A stretch of DNA of 64,000 bases from Pseudomonas putida (GTDB taxonomy: Bacteria > Pseudomonadota > Gammaproteobacteria > Pseudomonadales > Pseudomonadaceae): contig NZ_CP029693.1 of assembly GCF_003228315.1 (NCBI RefSeq), forward strand, positions 5,552,501 through 5,616,500. The letters run 5' to 3'. Position numbers and translations under genes: made by a program. Positions 1 to 8,840 of the stretch are shown piece after piece. The notes under the pieces were generated by a model. It was not told where the DNA came from. It did not search any database and saw only the letters and a program-made list of their open reading frames with translations. The stretch's first letter is position 1; each line of letters opens with the position of its first letter.

Positions 1-1
1 G

Positions 2-169
2 GCCGGCGCCCTGTTGGCGGGCCTTCATCTTCTCGAGGCGCTGCTGTGCTTTCGCACCCTCAGAGGCCGCGAGCATCCCTGGCGTGATCGCCTGATGATT
101 GTCCTGTTCGGCGTTTTCCACTTGCAAACCATTCCAGCCCCTACCGCATCCAAGGCTTCCCATGCGTAA
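2..169 (+). CDS. DUF1145 family membrane protein, C-terminal part (cut by left edge)
   Basis: An open frame enters from the left edge and stops with TAA after 55 codons. The visible part contains a hydrophobic stretch (AGALLAGLHLLEALLCF), a basic segment (RGREHPWRD) and a second hydrophobic stretch (LMIVLFGVFHLQTI). This layout matches the C-terminal half of the small two-to-three-helix DUF1145 inner-membrane proteins of Pseudomonas, whose function is unknown. The start lies outside the window. Its last 8 bases overlap the start codon of the next gene, which suggests co-transcription. The family name is from memory. Confidence 0.65.
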   Translation, partial: AGALLAGLHLLEALLCFRTLRGREHPWRDRLMIVLFGVFHLQTIPAPTASKASHA

Positions 170-920
170 ACTCTGTCTGCTCGCTGCACTCATCAGTCCA
201 TTGGCCTGCGCCCAAGTGGTGAGTGTCGAAACCAACTCGCTGATGCGCCTGCCCAACACCGCCAGCACCCTGCAACTGGAACGTCTGGTAGTGGCCGACT
301 TCGGCACCTTGCTGATTCCTTCGAACGTCACCGAACTCAACGTGGGTGAACTTCATCTGGGGCGTGAAGCGCGAATCGCGATCGTGCCTGGCGAACAGGC
401 GCTTGAGTTGAAGGTCAGCCGCGCTGATTTGTCCGAAGGCAGCCAGATCACGGCTCGTGGTGCGCCAGGCACTTATCAGAAAGCGGCCCGCTCGGGGCGT
501 AACCTGAATCTGCAGATCAAAGCCCTGAACGCGCCACAATTGCTGGTGGATGCCCGCGGTGGCGCCGGGGCGCCGGGGTTTTTCGGGCTGGACGGGGCCA
601 ACGGTGAGGCGCCGGGTTGTGCCTGGGGTCAGGCCGGTCGCGGCGCCGATGGCAGCGACGGCAGTAACGGACAGCCGGGGGCGCCGGGGGCGCTGGTCAA
701 GCTGGCCGTGCCGCATGACTACCCGGCGGAGCGGATCAAGGTTCAAGTGGCCGGTGGTGCGGGTGGCCCAGCAGGTCCTGGCGGCAAGCCGGGCGCTGGC
801 GGCAAGGCCAAGGGCTGCATCGTCTATACAACCGATGGCGGCAAGAGCGGCAAGCCAGGGGCCGACGGGCAACCGGGGGCTGCGGGAGCGGCGGGGTCGG
901 TGACCGTGCAGCGGTTGTAA
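162..920 (+). CDS. Secreted collagen-like repeat protein
   Basis: The 252-residue product starts with a signal peptide (MRKLCLLAALISPLACAQ); cleavage is probably after ACA, and I see no clear lipobox. The middle looks beta-rich (about residues 25-130). The C-terminal half, about residues 150-250, is dominated by glycine in G-x-y register (GAGAPGFFGLDGANGEAPG, then GGAGGPAGPGGKPGAGGKA), interrupted by a non-repeat segment, and holds a few Cys residues. Bacterial collagen-like proteins of this kind are exported or surface-exposed, but the role here is unknown. I chose the ATG at 162 rather than the in-frame upstream start at 99 because only 162 places the signal peptide at the N terminus. It overlaps the preceding gene by 8 bases. 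Confidence 0.75.
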   Translation: MRKLCLLAALISPLACAQVVSVETNSLMRLPNTASTLQLERLVVADFGTLLIPSNVTELNVGELHLGREARIAIVPGEQALELKVSRADLSEGSQITARGAPGTYQKAARSGRNLNLQIKALNAPQLLVDARGGAGAPGFFGLDGANGEAPGCAWGQAGRGADGSDGSNGQPGAPGALVKLAVPHDYPAERIKVQVAGGAGGPAGPGGKPGAGGKAKGCIVYTTDGGKSGKPGADGQPGAAGAAGSVTVQRL

Positions 921-956
921 ACATGATCTGAAAGATGTGTTGCCGGATCGATAGTC

Positions 957-1023
957 TTCGCGGGCAAGCCTCGCTCCCACAGGATTTCACCGTCCTTGTA
1001 GGAACGAGGGTTGCCCGCGAAGC
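957..1023. repeat. REPIN (inverted REP pair)
   Basis: Two REP sequences face each other (957-983 and 996-1023) with the GCGGGCAAGC-type core. The arms are imperfect (GCTCCCAC against TAGGAAC). The pair lies between the collagen-like gene and the convergent CopD-like gene and could fold into a hairpin in transcripts from either side. Confidence 0.85.
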
Positions 1024-1025
1024 TT

Positions 1026-1490
1026 TTAAAATGTCGGTCGAACCGCGGCAATCGCCACAACCACCAACCCCACCAGCAGATTGATCCCCACCACCCGGCG
1101 AATCCGCCCCAGCACCGACGCCCCGGCCGACCAGTCCTGCGCCTGCACGGCATTGCGCAATTCCGGCAGCATCAACGCCTGAATCCGGATGAACAGCGCT
1201 GTCATCACCAGATACAGGCCCATCATCACCTGCACGTAGCGCGGCGCGTGCTCAAAACCGGTGAAGTGCAGGTTCAGCATGACCACGCCGCTGACCGGCA
1301 GCAGGATGACCGCGCCCCATATCCAGCGGAAAAAACCTTGAAATACTTCTACCCACAGCTTCAGCCGGGCGGGTCCTTCCAGTGCCTTGACCGCCGCGGG
1401 GCGCAAGACGATCCAGGCGAAAAACATGCCGCCTACCCACACCAGCGCGGCGAGGACATGCAGGCTATAAACAAGGCTAAAAGCGGTCAT
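1026..1490 (-). CDS. CopD-like integral membrane protein
   Basis: The protein has 154 residues and four predicted membrane helices (about 8-28, 52-73, 86-107 and 128-150). The N-terminal motif SLHVLAALVWVGGMFFAW, with a helix-embedded His and a WVGG motif, is typical of the CopD/YeaQ-like membrane domain linked to copper handling or haem-like redox proteins. It is shorter than full CopD (about 300 residues), so it is best called a CopD-family or DUF-type membrane protein of uncertain substrate. It is transcribed divergently from dinG, with about 100 bases between them. Confidence 0.65.
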   Translation of the reverse strand: MTAFSLVYSLHVLAALVWVGGMFFAWIVLRPAAVKALEGPARLKLWVEVFQGFFRWIWGAVILLPVSGVVMLNLHFTGFEHAPRYVQVMMGLYLVMTALFIRIQALMLPELRNAVQAQDWSAGASVLGRIRRVVGINLLVGLVVVAIAAVRPTF

Positions 1491-1589
1491 TGGGGTACTC
1501 CGTTCTGCGCGGGATTGATTAGCGGGGTATGATAGCGGCCGATCCGAACCACTGAAAATTTATCCAGCGTTTTTTGCGCCCGACAATCC

Positions 1590-3734
1590 ATGATCAGCAC
1601 TGAACTCAAAACCACGATCCAGGGCGCTTATTCGCGTTTTCTCGAAGCCAAGAGCCTCAAGCCGCGTTACGGCCAGCGCCTGATGATCGCCGAAGTCGCC
1701 AAGGTCCTCGGTGACATCGACACCGACGACGAAGGCCGGCGCAGCGGCGAGCCGGCGATTGTCGCGGTGGAGGCCGGCACCGGTACCGGCAAGACCGTGG
1801 CCTACAGTCTGGCGTCGATCCCGGCCGCCAAGGCCGCCGGCAAGCGCCTGGTGATCGCCACGGCCACCGTGGCCCTGCAAGAACAGATCGTCTACAAGGA
1901 CCTGCCGGACCTGATGCGCAACAGCGGGTTGAATTTCAGCTTCGCTCTGGCCAAGGGGCGAGGGCGTTACATGTGCCTGTCCAAGCTCGACATGTTGCTC
2001 CAGGAAGGCCACGCGCAAACCGCCACCGCGCAGCTGTTCGAAGAGGAAGGCTTCAAGATCGAGGTGGACGAGGCCAGCCAGAAGCTGTTTACCAGCATGA
2101 TTGAGAAGCTCGCCGGCAATAAATGGGACGGCGACCGCGACAGCTGGCCCAATGCGCTGGAAGATGCCGACTGGGCACGCCTGACCACTGATCACAGTCA
2201 GTGCACCAACCGTCATTGCCCGAACTTCGGCCAGTGCGCCTTCTACAAGGCCCGTGAAGGCATGGGCAAGGTCGACGTGATCGTCACCAACCACGACATG
2301 GTACTGGCCGACCTGGCCCTGGGCGGCGGCGCGGTACTGCCGGACCCGCGCGACACCATCTATGTATTCGACGAAGGCCATCACCTGCCGGACAAGGCCA
2401 TCGGCCATTTCGCCCATTACACGCGCCTGCGTTCCACCGCCGACTGGCTGGAAACCACCGCCAAGAACCTCACCAAGCTGCTGGCCCAACACCCGCTGCC
2501 GGGGGATCTGGGCAAGCTGATCGAGCAGGTGCCGGAGCTGGCGCGGGAGATCAAGACCCAGCAGCAATTCATGTTCACCGCCTGCGAGCAGGTCGCCGAT
2601 TTCAAACCCGGCGAAGACGTCGAAGGCCGCGAGCGGCCGCGTCACCGTTTCGTGGGCGGGGTGATTCCCGAGCACATGCGTGAGATGGGAATCGAGTTGA
2701 AGAAAGGCTTCGCCCGCTTGACCGACCTGTTCACCCGACTCACTGATCTGCTCAAGGAAGGCATGGACGGCGAGGTCAATATCGGCATCGCCAGCAATCA
2801 GGCCGAGGAGTGGTATCCCTTGTTCGGCAGCCTGTTGTCCCGCTCTTCGGGCAACTGGGAGTTGTGGACCGCGTTCACCGTCGAGGACCCGGAAGACAAC
2901 CCGCCCATGGCGCGCTGGCTGACCCTGGCCGAAAGCGGTTCGCTGTTCGACATCGAGGTCAATGCCAGCCCGATCCTCGCGGCGGAAATGCTGCGGCGCA
3001 ATCTGTGGAACGTCGCCTATGGCTGTCTGGTGACCTCGGCGACCTTGACTGCCCTGGGCACCTTCGACCGTTTCCGTATGCGTGCCGGCCTGCCGAAAAA
3101 GGCCGTGACCGCCGTGGTGCCCAGCCCGTTCCATCACGCCGACGCCGGTGTGTTGCGGGTGCCCAATCTCAACGCCGATCCTCGCGATGCAGCGGCGCAC
3201 ACCGCGGCGATCATCCGCGATCTGCCGGAACTGGTCGAAGGCTCGCGGGGCACGCTGGTGCTGTTTTCCTCGCGCAAACAGATGCAGGACGTGTTCGACG
3301 GTCTGGACCGCGACTGGCGCAAGCAAGTGTTCATTCAGGGCAATCTGTCGAAGCAGGAAACCCTGAACAAGCACAAGGCGCGGGTCGACGGCGGGGATTC
3401 GAGCGTGTTGTTCGGCCTGGCGAGTTTCGCCGAAGGGGTCGACTTGCCCGGTGCCTATTGCGAGCACGTGGTCATCGCCAAGATTCCGTTCTCGGTGCCC
3501 GACGATCCGGTCGAAGCGGCACTGGCCGAATGGATCGAAGCCCGGGGCGGCAACCCGTTCATGGAAATCTCCGTGCCGGACGCCTCGCTGAAACTGGTCC
3601 AGGCCTGCGGGCGCCTGCTGCGTACCGAAGAAGACCGCGGCACCATCACCTTGCTCGACCGGCGCCTGGTGACCCAGCGCTATGGCAAGGCGATTCTCAA
3701 TGCGTTGCCTCCCTTCCGCCGAGAAATTTCCTGA
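1590..3734 (+). CDS. dinG: ATP-dependent DNA helicase DinG
   Basis: This is a superfamily-2, XPD-like 5'-3' helicase that unwinds R-loops, D-loops and forked DNA in the cytoplasm. The 714 residues match E. coli DinG in length. Walker A is at 61-69 (EAGTGTGKT) and the DEGH box at 261-264. Four cysteines (C129, C205, C210, C216) are placed to ligate the 4Fe-4S cluster. The C-terminal motif QACGRLLRTEEDRG is motif VI. No SOS box was seen upstream. In P. aeruginosa dinG (PA1045, from memory) sits in the same neighbourhood as the esterase, OmpA and pdxH genes that follow here. Confidence 0.95.
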   Translation: MISTELKTTIQGAYSRFLEAKSLKPRYGQRLMIAEVAKVLGDIDTDDEGRRSGEPAIVAVEAGTGTGKTVAYSLASIPAAKAAGKRLVIATATVALQEQIVYKDLPDLMRNSGLNFSFALAKGRGRYMCLSKLDMLLQEGHAQTATAQLFEEEGFKIEVDEASQKLFTSMIEKLAGNKWDGDRDSWPNALEDADWARLTTDHSQCTNRHCPNFGQCAFYKAREGMGKVDVIVTNHDMVLADLALGGGAVLPDPRDTIYVFDEGHHLPDKAIGHFAHYTRLRSTADWLETTAKNLTKLLAQHPLPGDLGKLIEQVPELAREIKTQQQFMFTACEQVADFKPGEDVEGRERPRHRFVGGVIPEHMREMGIELKKGFARLTDLFTRLTDLLKEGMDGEVNIGIASNQAEEWYPLFGSLLSRSSGNWELWTAFTVEDPEDNPPMARWLTLAESGSLFDIEVNASPILAAEMLRRNLWNVAYGCLVTSATLTALGTFDRFRMRAGLPKKAVTAVVPSPFHHADAGVLRVPNLNADPRDAAAHTAAIIRDLPELVEGSRGTLVLFSSRKQMQDVFDGLDRDWRKQVFIQGNLSKQETLNKHKARVDGGDSSVLFGLASFAEGVDLPGAYCEHVVIAKIPFSVPDDPVEAALAEWIEARGGNPFMEISVPDASLKLVQACGRLLRTEEDRGTITLLDRRLVTQRYGKAILNALPPFRREIS

Positions 3735-3739
3735 GTCAC

Positions 3740-3761
3740 CGGTGGGCAAATTTGCCCACCG
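3740..3761. promoter_or_regulatory. 22-bp perfect palindrome between dinG and the agarase-like gene
   Basis: The sequence around GGTGGGCAAATTTGCCCACC (3741-3760, plus one flanking C/G pair) is a perfect inverted repeat. It starts 6 bases after the dinG stop and ends 69 bases before the next start codon. No T-run follows, so it is a poor intrinsic terminator. It could be a regulator operator or a transcript hairpin. Confidence 0.45.
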
Positions 3762-3829
3762 CGTTGTCTATCTCTCTGCCACCGCTTTTCCACTGGCCCA
3801 TTGAGGTCGTTAGGGAGAATTTCGTTCTC

Positions 3830-6325
3830 ATGATTCGCCGTTCGTTACCTGCCGTATTTGCCTTGATCTTCGCGGCCCCATTGCTGGCGGCGCCTGCCGG
3901 TCAGCAAACCCTGTTCAACTTCGTCCGCCCCGCCGACGTGGTGCGGGTGGTCACCGAGAACGCCGACCTGCCTCAGTCCAATGCCGAGCAAACCCCCGAA
4001 GGCGAAGTGCTGCGCCGGGTGACCTTCAATCCGGTAGCCCGCCCGACCTTGCGTTTGAGCCCGCAAAGCGGTGCCTGGGACTGGTCTCAGTCCGGGATGA
4101 TGAGCCTGCGCATCCAGAGCGCAATGAACTGGGCGATCACCCTTTATGTGCAAATCCAGAGCAATGACGGCAAGACACTGATCAGTCGCGTCGACCTGCC
4201 GGCAGGGCCGGCGCAGACACTGCTGGTGCCGCTGGTTGCGACTTCGCCGCTGAGCCAGGGCATGAAGGCCGGGCCTTTGATGCCGGTGACGGTCGAAGGC
4301 CAGCGGGTATTGCTGGCCAGCAGCAGCGGCGAACTCGATCGCAACCAGGTGGTATCGGTCAGCCTGTCGATGGACCAGCCAAAGGCAGCCCAGAGCATCC
4401 TGCTCGAGCGCTTCGGTGTGGATGACGGCGAGGCAGCCACCAAGGCGGCATACGGCAATCTGGTGGACGCCTACGGTCAGTCGACCCGGGCGAAATGGCC
4501 GGAAAAAGTCAGCAGCGATGAACAACTCAAAAGCGCGGCTGGCAAGGAACAGCAGCAACTGACGAGCTGGCTGGCCGAACGCGCCAAGGCACCGCTGGAC
4601 AAATTCGGTGGCTGGACCCAGGGCCCGGCGTTCAAGGGCAGCGGTTTCTTCCGGACTGAAAAGCGTGACGGTCGCTGGTATCTGGTGACGCCGTTGGGCT
4701 ATCCGTTCTACTCGCTGGGCGTCAACACCGTTGCGGCCGACGTCAACCAGACCTACGTTGCCGGGCGTGAGTGGATGTTCGAATCCCTGCCCAAGGCCGG
4801 CGAACCACTGGCCAGCCACTTTGGCGAAGGGGATAACCGTGGCGGCAATGGCGTCGATCAGGGGCGTGGCTTCAACGCCGGACGCTGGTATGACTTCTAT
4901 GGCGCCAATCTTCAACGTTTGTACGGCGATCCCTGTGGGTCGGGTAATAGCAAGGCCGGGGTTGCCGAAGCCGCCAAGGCCGATGCCGCGGAGACCACTG
5001 TAGAAAAAGCTGCAGAGAAACCATTAGTACCGACGACTGCCGAAGCAGGTGTCGCTGAAGCCGCGAAGGCCGATGCGCAACAGGCCGCTGAAGTGAAGGC
5101 AACGGAGCCGGTACCTGCGCCGTGCAAGGCGGTTGTCGATGAAAAGCGCTGGGCAAGCCGAGCCCTCGATCGCCTGCAAGCCTGGGGATTCAACACGGTT
5201 GGCAATTGGAGCGCTCCGGTCCTGGGCGATGCGGAGCGCGTCCCATACACTCTGCCGCTATCGATCGTCGGCGATTACACCAGTATCAGCACCGGCAACG
5301 ATTGGTGGGGCGGTATGCCCGATCCGTTCGACCCGCGTTTTGCCATGGCAACCGAGCGTGCCGTGGCCATCGCCGCCCGTGATCATCGCGACGATCCGTG
5401 GCTGATCGGTTACTACGCCGACAACGAACTGGCCTGGGCCGGTCCCGGTGACGATCCGAAAGCCCGCTACGCCCTGGCCTACGGCACCCTGAAGATGACC
5501 ACCGACGTGCCGGCCAAACGTGCGTTCCTCAAGCAGCTGCGCGACAAATATCGCAATCAGGAAGGCCTGTCCAAAGCCTGGGGCATCGATCTGCCAGCGT
5601 GGGAGTTGATGGAAGATCCGGGGTTCGTGCCGCCACTGCCAAGCCCCGAACACCCGGAAATCGAAGCCGACTTCAAATACTTCCAGAAGGTGTTCGCCGA
5701 CACCTATTTCAAAACCATTTCCGACTCACTGAAGTGGCACGCGCCGAATCAGTTGCTGCTCGGTGGCCGCTTCGCCGTCAGCACGCCAGAGGCCGTGGAA
5801 TCCTGCGCCCGATACTGCGACGTACTGAGCTTCAATCTGTACACCCTGCAGCCTCAGGATGGCTATGACTTCGCCAAACTGCGCAGCCTCGACAAGCCGG
5901 TGCTGATCACTGAATTCAACTTCGGCTCGACCGATCGCGGCCCGTTCTGGGGCGGCGTGACACCAGTGGCGAAGGAAGAGGAGCGTGGCCCGGCTTACGC
6001 AAACTTCCTGAAACAGGCGCTGAACGAGCCGTCGATTGTCGGTGTGCACTGGTTCCAATACCTCGACCAGCCAGTCACCGGACGCCTGCTGGATGGTGAG
6101 AACGGTCACTTCGGCCTGATAGGCATCACCGATCTGCCGTTCCAAGGCTTTGTCGATAGCGTGCGCAAGAGCAATCTGGCGGCTGTCGATCAGTTGGCTA
6201 TTGAGGCGAAAAAGGCCAGTGCCGAGGCCGATAAAGCCCGCCACGATGCCGAAGGCGGGCGCGAGGCTGAGGCGGGCAAGGGGCCGGGGAAGGGCGCGGG
6301 TGGGCATTCCGGCAAGGGTCATTAA
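3830..6325 (+). CDS. Exported agarase-like / glycoside-hydrolase-fold protein
   Basis: The 831-residue product has a clear signal peptide (MIRRSLPAVFALIFAAPLLAAP). An N-terminal beta-sandwich-like region (about 25-240) is followed by a TIM-barrel-like catalytic region with acidic and aromatic motifs (ALDRLQAWGFNTVGNW, IGYYADNELAW, PVLITEFNFG). That is the pattern of agarase/GH42- or GH5-like hydrolases, where N-E and the later E act as acid/base and nucleophile. Pseudomonas homologues are often called beta-agarase, but the substrate is unknown. An Ala/Glu/Lys-rich insert of about 60 residues sits at about 370-430 and contains AGVAEAAKADA twice. The C terminus is a charged helix ending in a Gly/His-rich tail. 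The ATG at 3830 was chosen for the signal peptide. Confidence 0.65.
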   Translation: MIRRSLPAVFALIFAAPLLAAPAGQQTLFNFVRPADVVRVVTENADLPQSNAEQTPEGEVLRRVTFNPVARPTLRLSPQSGAWDWSQSGMMSLRIQSAMNWAITLYVQIQSNDGKTLISRVDLPAGPAQTLLVPLVATSPLSQGMKAGPLMPVTVEGQRVLLASSSGELDRNQVVSVSLSMDQPKAAQSILLERFGVDDGEAATKAAYGNLVDAYGQSTRAKWPEKVSSDEQLKSAAGKEQQQLTSWLAERAKAPLDKFGGWTQGPAFKGSGFFRTEKRDGRWYLVTPLGYPFYSLGVNTVAADVNQTYVAGREWMFESLPKAGEPLASHFGEGDNRGGNGVDQGRGFNAGRWYDFYGANLQRLYGDPCGSGNSKAGVAEAAKADAAETTVEKAAEKPLVPTTAEAGVAEAAKADAQQAAEVKATEPVPAPCKAVVDEKRWASRALDRLQAWGFNTVGNWSAPVLGDAERVPYTLPLSIVGDYTSISTGNDWWGGMPDPFDPRFAMATERAVAIAARDHRDDPWLIGYYADNELAWAGPGDDPKARYALAYGTLKMTTDVPAKRAFLKQLRDKYRNQEGLSKAWGIDLPAWELMEDPGFVPPLPSPEHPEIEADFKYFQKVFADTYFKTISDSLKWHAPNQLLLGGRFAVSTPEAVESCARYCDVLSFNLYTLQPQDGYDFAKLRSLDKPVLITEFNFGSTDRGPFWGGVTPVAKEEERGPAYANFLKQALNEPSIVGVHWFQYLDQPVTGRLLDGENGHFGLIGITDLPFQGFVDSVRKSNLAAVDQLAIEAKKASAEADKARHDAEGGREAEAGKGPGKGAGGHSGKGH

Positions 6326-6351
6326 GCAAGGTTTGGAACCGCGTCATCGTT

Positions 6352-6429
6352 CATCGCGAGCAAGCTCGCTCCCACAGGGATCTTCAGTACGACCTGGATC
6401 CACTGTGGGAGCGAGCTTGCTCGCGATGG
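6352..6429. repeat. REPIN (inverted REP pair)
   Basis: The arms CATCGCGAGCAAGCTCGCTC (from 6352) and the matching inverted copy ending at 6429 are nearly perfect complements across a 21-base loop. The pair lies just after the agarase-like gene. Confidence 0.9.
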
Positions 6430-6563
6430 CAGCCTGACAGGCAACATACATTTCTGAGCACTGTTGAGGGCGATTTACCGCCCGGCCCGCCCCTGTTCCC
6501 AAAATCCTCAGGGGCTGGAACAATGCGGGCCACTTTTTAGAGCGTTCAGCCGGGGAGTCACGG

Positions 6564-7709
6564 GTGCAGATTCAGGGTCATTACGAGCTTAAGTTCGAGG
6601 CAGTGCGTGAGGCGTTCGCGGTGCTGTTCGACGATCCTCAGGAACGGGGCGCGGCGCTGTGCATCAAGGTCGGTGGCGAAACCGTACTCGACCTGTGGTC
6701 CGGAACTGCGGACAAGGATGGCACCGAAGCCTGGCACAGCGACACCATCGTCAACCTGTTCTCTTGCACCAAGACCTTCACCGCCGTGACTGCCTTGCAA
6801 CTGGTGGCCGAAGGCAAGCTGCAACTGGACGCCCCGGTTGCCCGCTACTGGCCGGAATTCGCCGCCGCCGGCAAGGAATCCGTCACCTTGCGCCAACTGC
6901 TCTGCCATCAGGCCGGGCTGCCGGCATTGCGCGAGTTGCTGGCCCCCGAAGCGCTCTACAACTGGCAAACCATGGTTGACGCCCTGGCGGCCGAAGCGCC
7001 CTGGTGGACGCCGGGCGAAGGCCATGGCTATGCGGCAATCACCTATGGCTGGCTGATCGGCGAACTGCTGCGGCGGGCCGACGGGCGCGGGCCGGGGGAG
7101 TCCATCGTGGCCCGGGTGGCCAAGCCCTTGGGGCTGGATTTCCATGTCGGCCTGGCGGATGAAGAATTCCATCGCGTGGCGCATATCGCCCGTGGCAAGG
7201 GCAACGTCGGCGATGCCGCGGCCCAGCGCCTGCTGCAAGTGACGATGCGCGAACCGACCGCCCTGAGCACTCGCGCCTTCACCAATCCGCCTTCGGTGCT
7301 GACCAGCACCAACAAGCCGGAATGGCGACGCATGCAGCAACCGGCGGCCAATGGCCACGGTAACGCGCGCAGCCTGGCCGGTTTCTACGCCGGTCTGCTC
7401 GATGGCAGCCTGCTTGAAGGCGAAATGCTGGACGAACTGACCCGCGAGCACAGCATTGGCGAGGACAAGACGCTGCTGACCCGGACCCGTTTCGGCCTGG
7501 GCTGCATGCTCGATCAACCGGATGTACCCAACGCCACTTACGGGTTGGGTCCGCGCGCTTTCGGGCATCCGGGGGCCGGTGGCTCCATCGGTTTTGCTGA
7601 CCCGGAACACGATGTGGCCTTCGGTTTTGTGACAAATACGCTGGGACCGTACGTCTTGATGGATCCTCGCGCGCAAAAGCTTGCGCGGGTACTGGCCACT
7701 TGTCTGTAA
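6564..7709 (+). CDS. Serine hydrolase / family VIII esterase (beta-lactamase fold)
   Basis: This 381-residue protein belongs to the class C beta-lactamase-like serine hydrolases (EstB-type esterases). The nucleophile motif S-C-T-K is at 67-70 and a YAAITYGWLIG segment supplies the tyrosine motif. A C-terminal FGHPGAGGSIGFADPEH block corresponds to the KTG-like H-x-G motif. There is no signal peptide, so it is probably a cytoplasmic esterase. The start is GTG. The order dinG, esterase, OmpA, pdxH resembles PA1045-PA1049 of P. aeruginosa (from memory). The physiological substrate is unknown. Confidence 0.8.
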   Translation: MQIQGHYELKFEAVREAFAVLFDDPQERGAALCIKVGGETVLDLWSGTADKDGTEAWHSDTIVNLFSCTKTFTAVTALQLVAEGKLQLDAPVARYWPEFAAAGKESVTLRQLLCHQAGLPALRELLAPEALYNWQTMVDALAAEAPWWTPGEGHGYAAITYGWLIGELLRRADGRGPGESIVARVAKPLGLDFHVGLADEEFHRVAHIARGKGNVGDAAAQRLLQVTMREPTALSTRAFTNPPSVLTSTNKPEWRRMQQPAANGHGNARSLAGFYAGLLDGSLLEGEMLDELTREHSIGEDKTLLTRTRFGLGCMLDQPDVPNATYGLGPRAFGHPGAGGSIGFADPEHDVAFGFVTNTLGPYVLMDPRAQKLARVLATCL

Positions 7710-7823
7710 ACCCGGTCCGATGGTCCGGAATTCGGAACCCGAGCGCCTTTTAAGTTTCTAATCATGCGTTTAAGCGGGCCGTAAATGGCCTGATTTTTTT
7801 GACTTCATTTTTGTGGATATCCA

Positions 7824-8816
7824 ATGTCAACCAAACCAACCCTCGCCTTGGCACTGTGCATCGCTGTTACCGGTTGTGCACAGAATCCTAAAAATGATGC
7901 GGATGGCGGCAGCTGGTGGCCGTTTAACTCCAGCGACAAAGTTGCCTCCAAGGAGCCAGCTCCGGCCCCGGTCAAGCCTGTAGCGGCGCCCGTCGCCAAG
8001 GCAGACACCGATTCGGGTAGCAAGTGGTGGTGGCCGTTTGGCGGCAAGGATCAAAGCACCGCCAAAGCCGTGCCGATGCCGGATCCGAAAGTGACCCAGG
8101 CCTGGCTCGACGACTACGAGCCGCGCCTGCGTACAGCGATCAAGGACAGCAACCTGCAACTCGAACGCCGCGAAAACGTGCTGGTGGTGATCGCGCCAGT
8201 CGAAGGTTCGTTCAACCCGGACCGTCCGGCCATGCTGCTGCCGGTGACCCTGGGGCCTTTCACCCGCGTGGCGAAAATCCTTGAGGCTGACCCTAAAACG
8301 GCCGTGCTGGTGCTTGGTCACAGTGATACTTCGGGCGCCGCGCCGGCCAACGTGAAACTGAGTCAGGAGCGTGCACAGGCCGTGGCGGCAATCTTCCGCC
8401 TCAGTGGTTTGCAGCGTGATCGCCTGAGTTTGCGTGGCTTGGGCGGTGATGCCCCGCGTGCGGCCAATGACAGCGCCGAAGGCCGTGCCCTGAACCGTCG
8501 CGTGGAAATGCTGGTGACGCCGCAGGAGACCATGGTCGCGCTGTTGAGCAAATACAACATGCCAGCCCCGGCGCCTGTGCGCATGGTTGCGGCTTCGGAC
8601 GTCAAACCGGCTGCCAAGCCAGTGACGCCTGCACCTGCCGATGCGAAGAAAGCCGTCGCATCGACTGCGAAAAAAGCCCCGGCGAAGAAAGCCGCCAAGG
8701 CGCCAGCCAAGAAAGCACCGGCCAAAACCGCAACTCCGGCGAAAAAGACTGCACCGGCCAAAGCCGCTGCCGACTCGAAAAAAGTCACTACAGCCGCCGA
8801 TACCACAAAGAAGTGA
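7824..8816 (+). CDS. OmpA-family lipoprotein
   Basis: The protein has 330 residues and a lipobox at the N terminus (ALCIAVTGC, Cys18), so it should be lipid-anchored in the envelope. An OmpA C-terminal peptidoglycan-binding domain lies at about 105-235 (LVLGHSDTSG, then LSQERAQAV, then GRALNRRVEMLV). After it comes an unusual Lys/Ala/Pro tail (about 255-330, repeated APAKKA units) resembling histone-like or cell-wall-contacting tails. It probably tethers the outer membrane to peptidoglycan. It is followed by pdxH after 24 bases and may be co-transcribed with it. Confidence 0.85.
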   Translation: MSTKPTLALALCIAVTGCAQNPKNDADGGSWWPFNSSDKVASKEPAPAPVKPVAAPVAKADTDSGSKWWWPFGGKDQSTAKAVPMPDPKVTQAWLDDYEPRLRTAIKDSNLQLERRENVLVVIAPVEGSFNPDRPAMLLPVTLGPFTRVAKILEADPKTAVLVLGHSDTSGAAPANVKLSQERAQAVAAIFRLSGLQRDRLSLRGLGGDAPRAANDSAEGRALNRRVEMLVTPQETMVALLSKYNMPAPAPVRMVAASDVKPAAKPVTPAPADAKKAVASTAKKAPAKKAAKAPAKKAPAKTATPAKKTAPAKAAADSKKVTTAADTTKK

Positions 8817-8840
8817 TTTGCTAACCAAAAGGAATGCGCC

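Noticed and set aside
1560..3749. 729-codon open frame on the minus strand opposite dinG
   Set aside because: dinG on the other strand has every helicase motif; the antisense frame is a product of high GC codon bias and its translation shows no recognisable domain.
6484..6541. Possible terminator before the esterase gene (GGCCCGC...GCGGGCC then TTTTT)
   Set aside because: The stem is interrupted by a long, partly unpaired middle, and it lies only about 25 bases before the next start; too weak to call.
7779..7802. Possible terminator between the esterase and OmpA genes (GGCC-GTAAAT-GGCC with T-run)
   Set aside because: Only four stem pairs; a T-run alone is not sufficient evidence.
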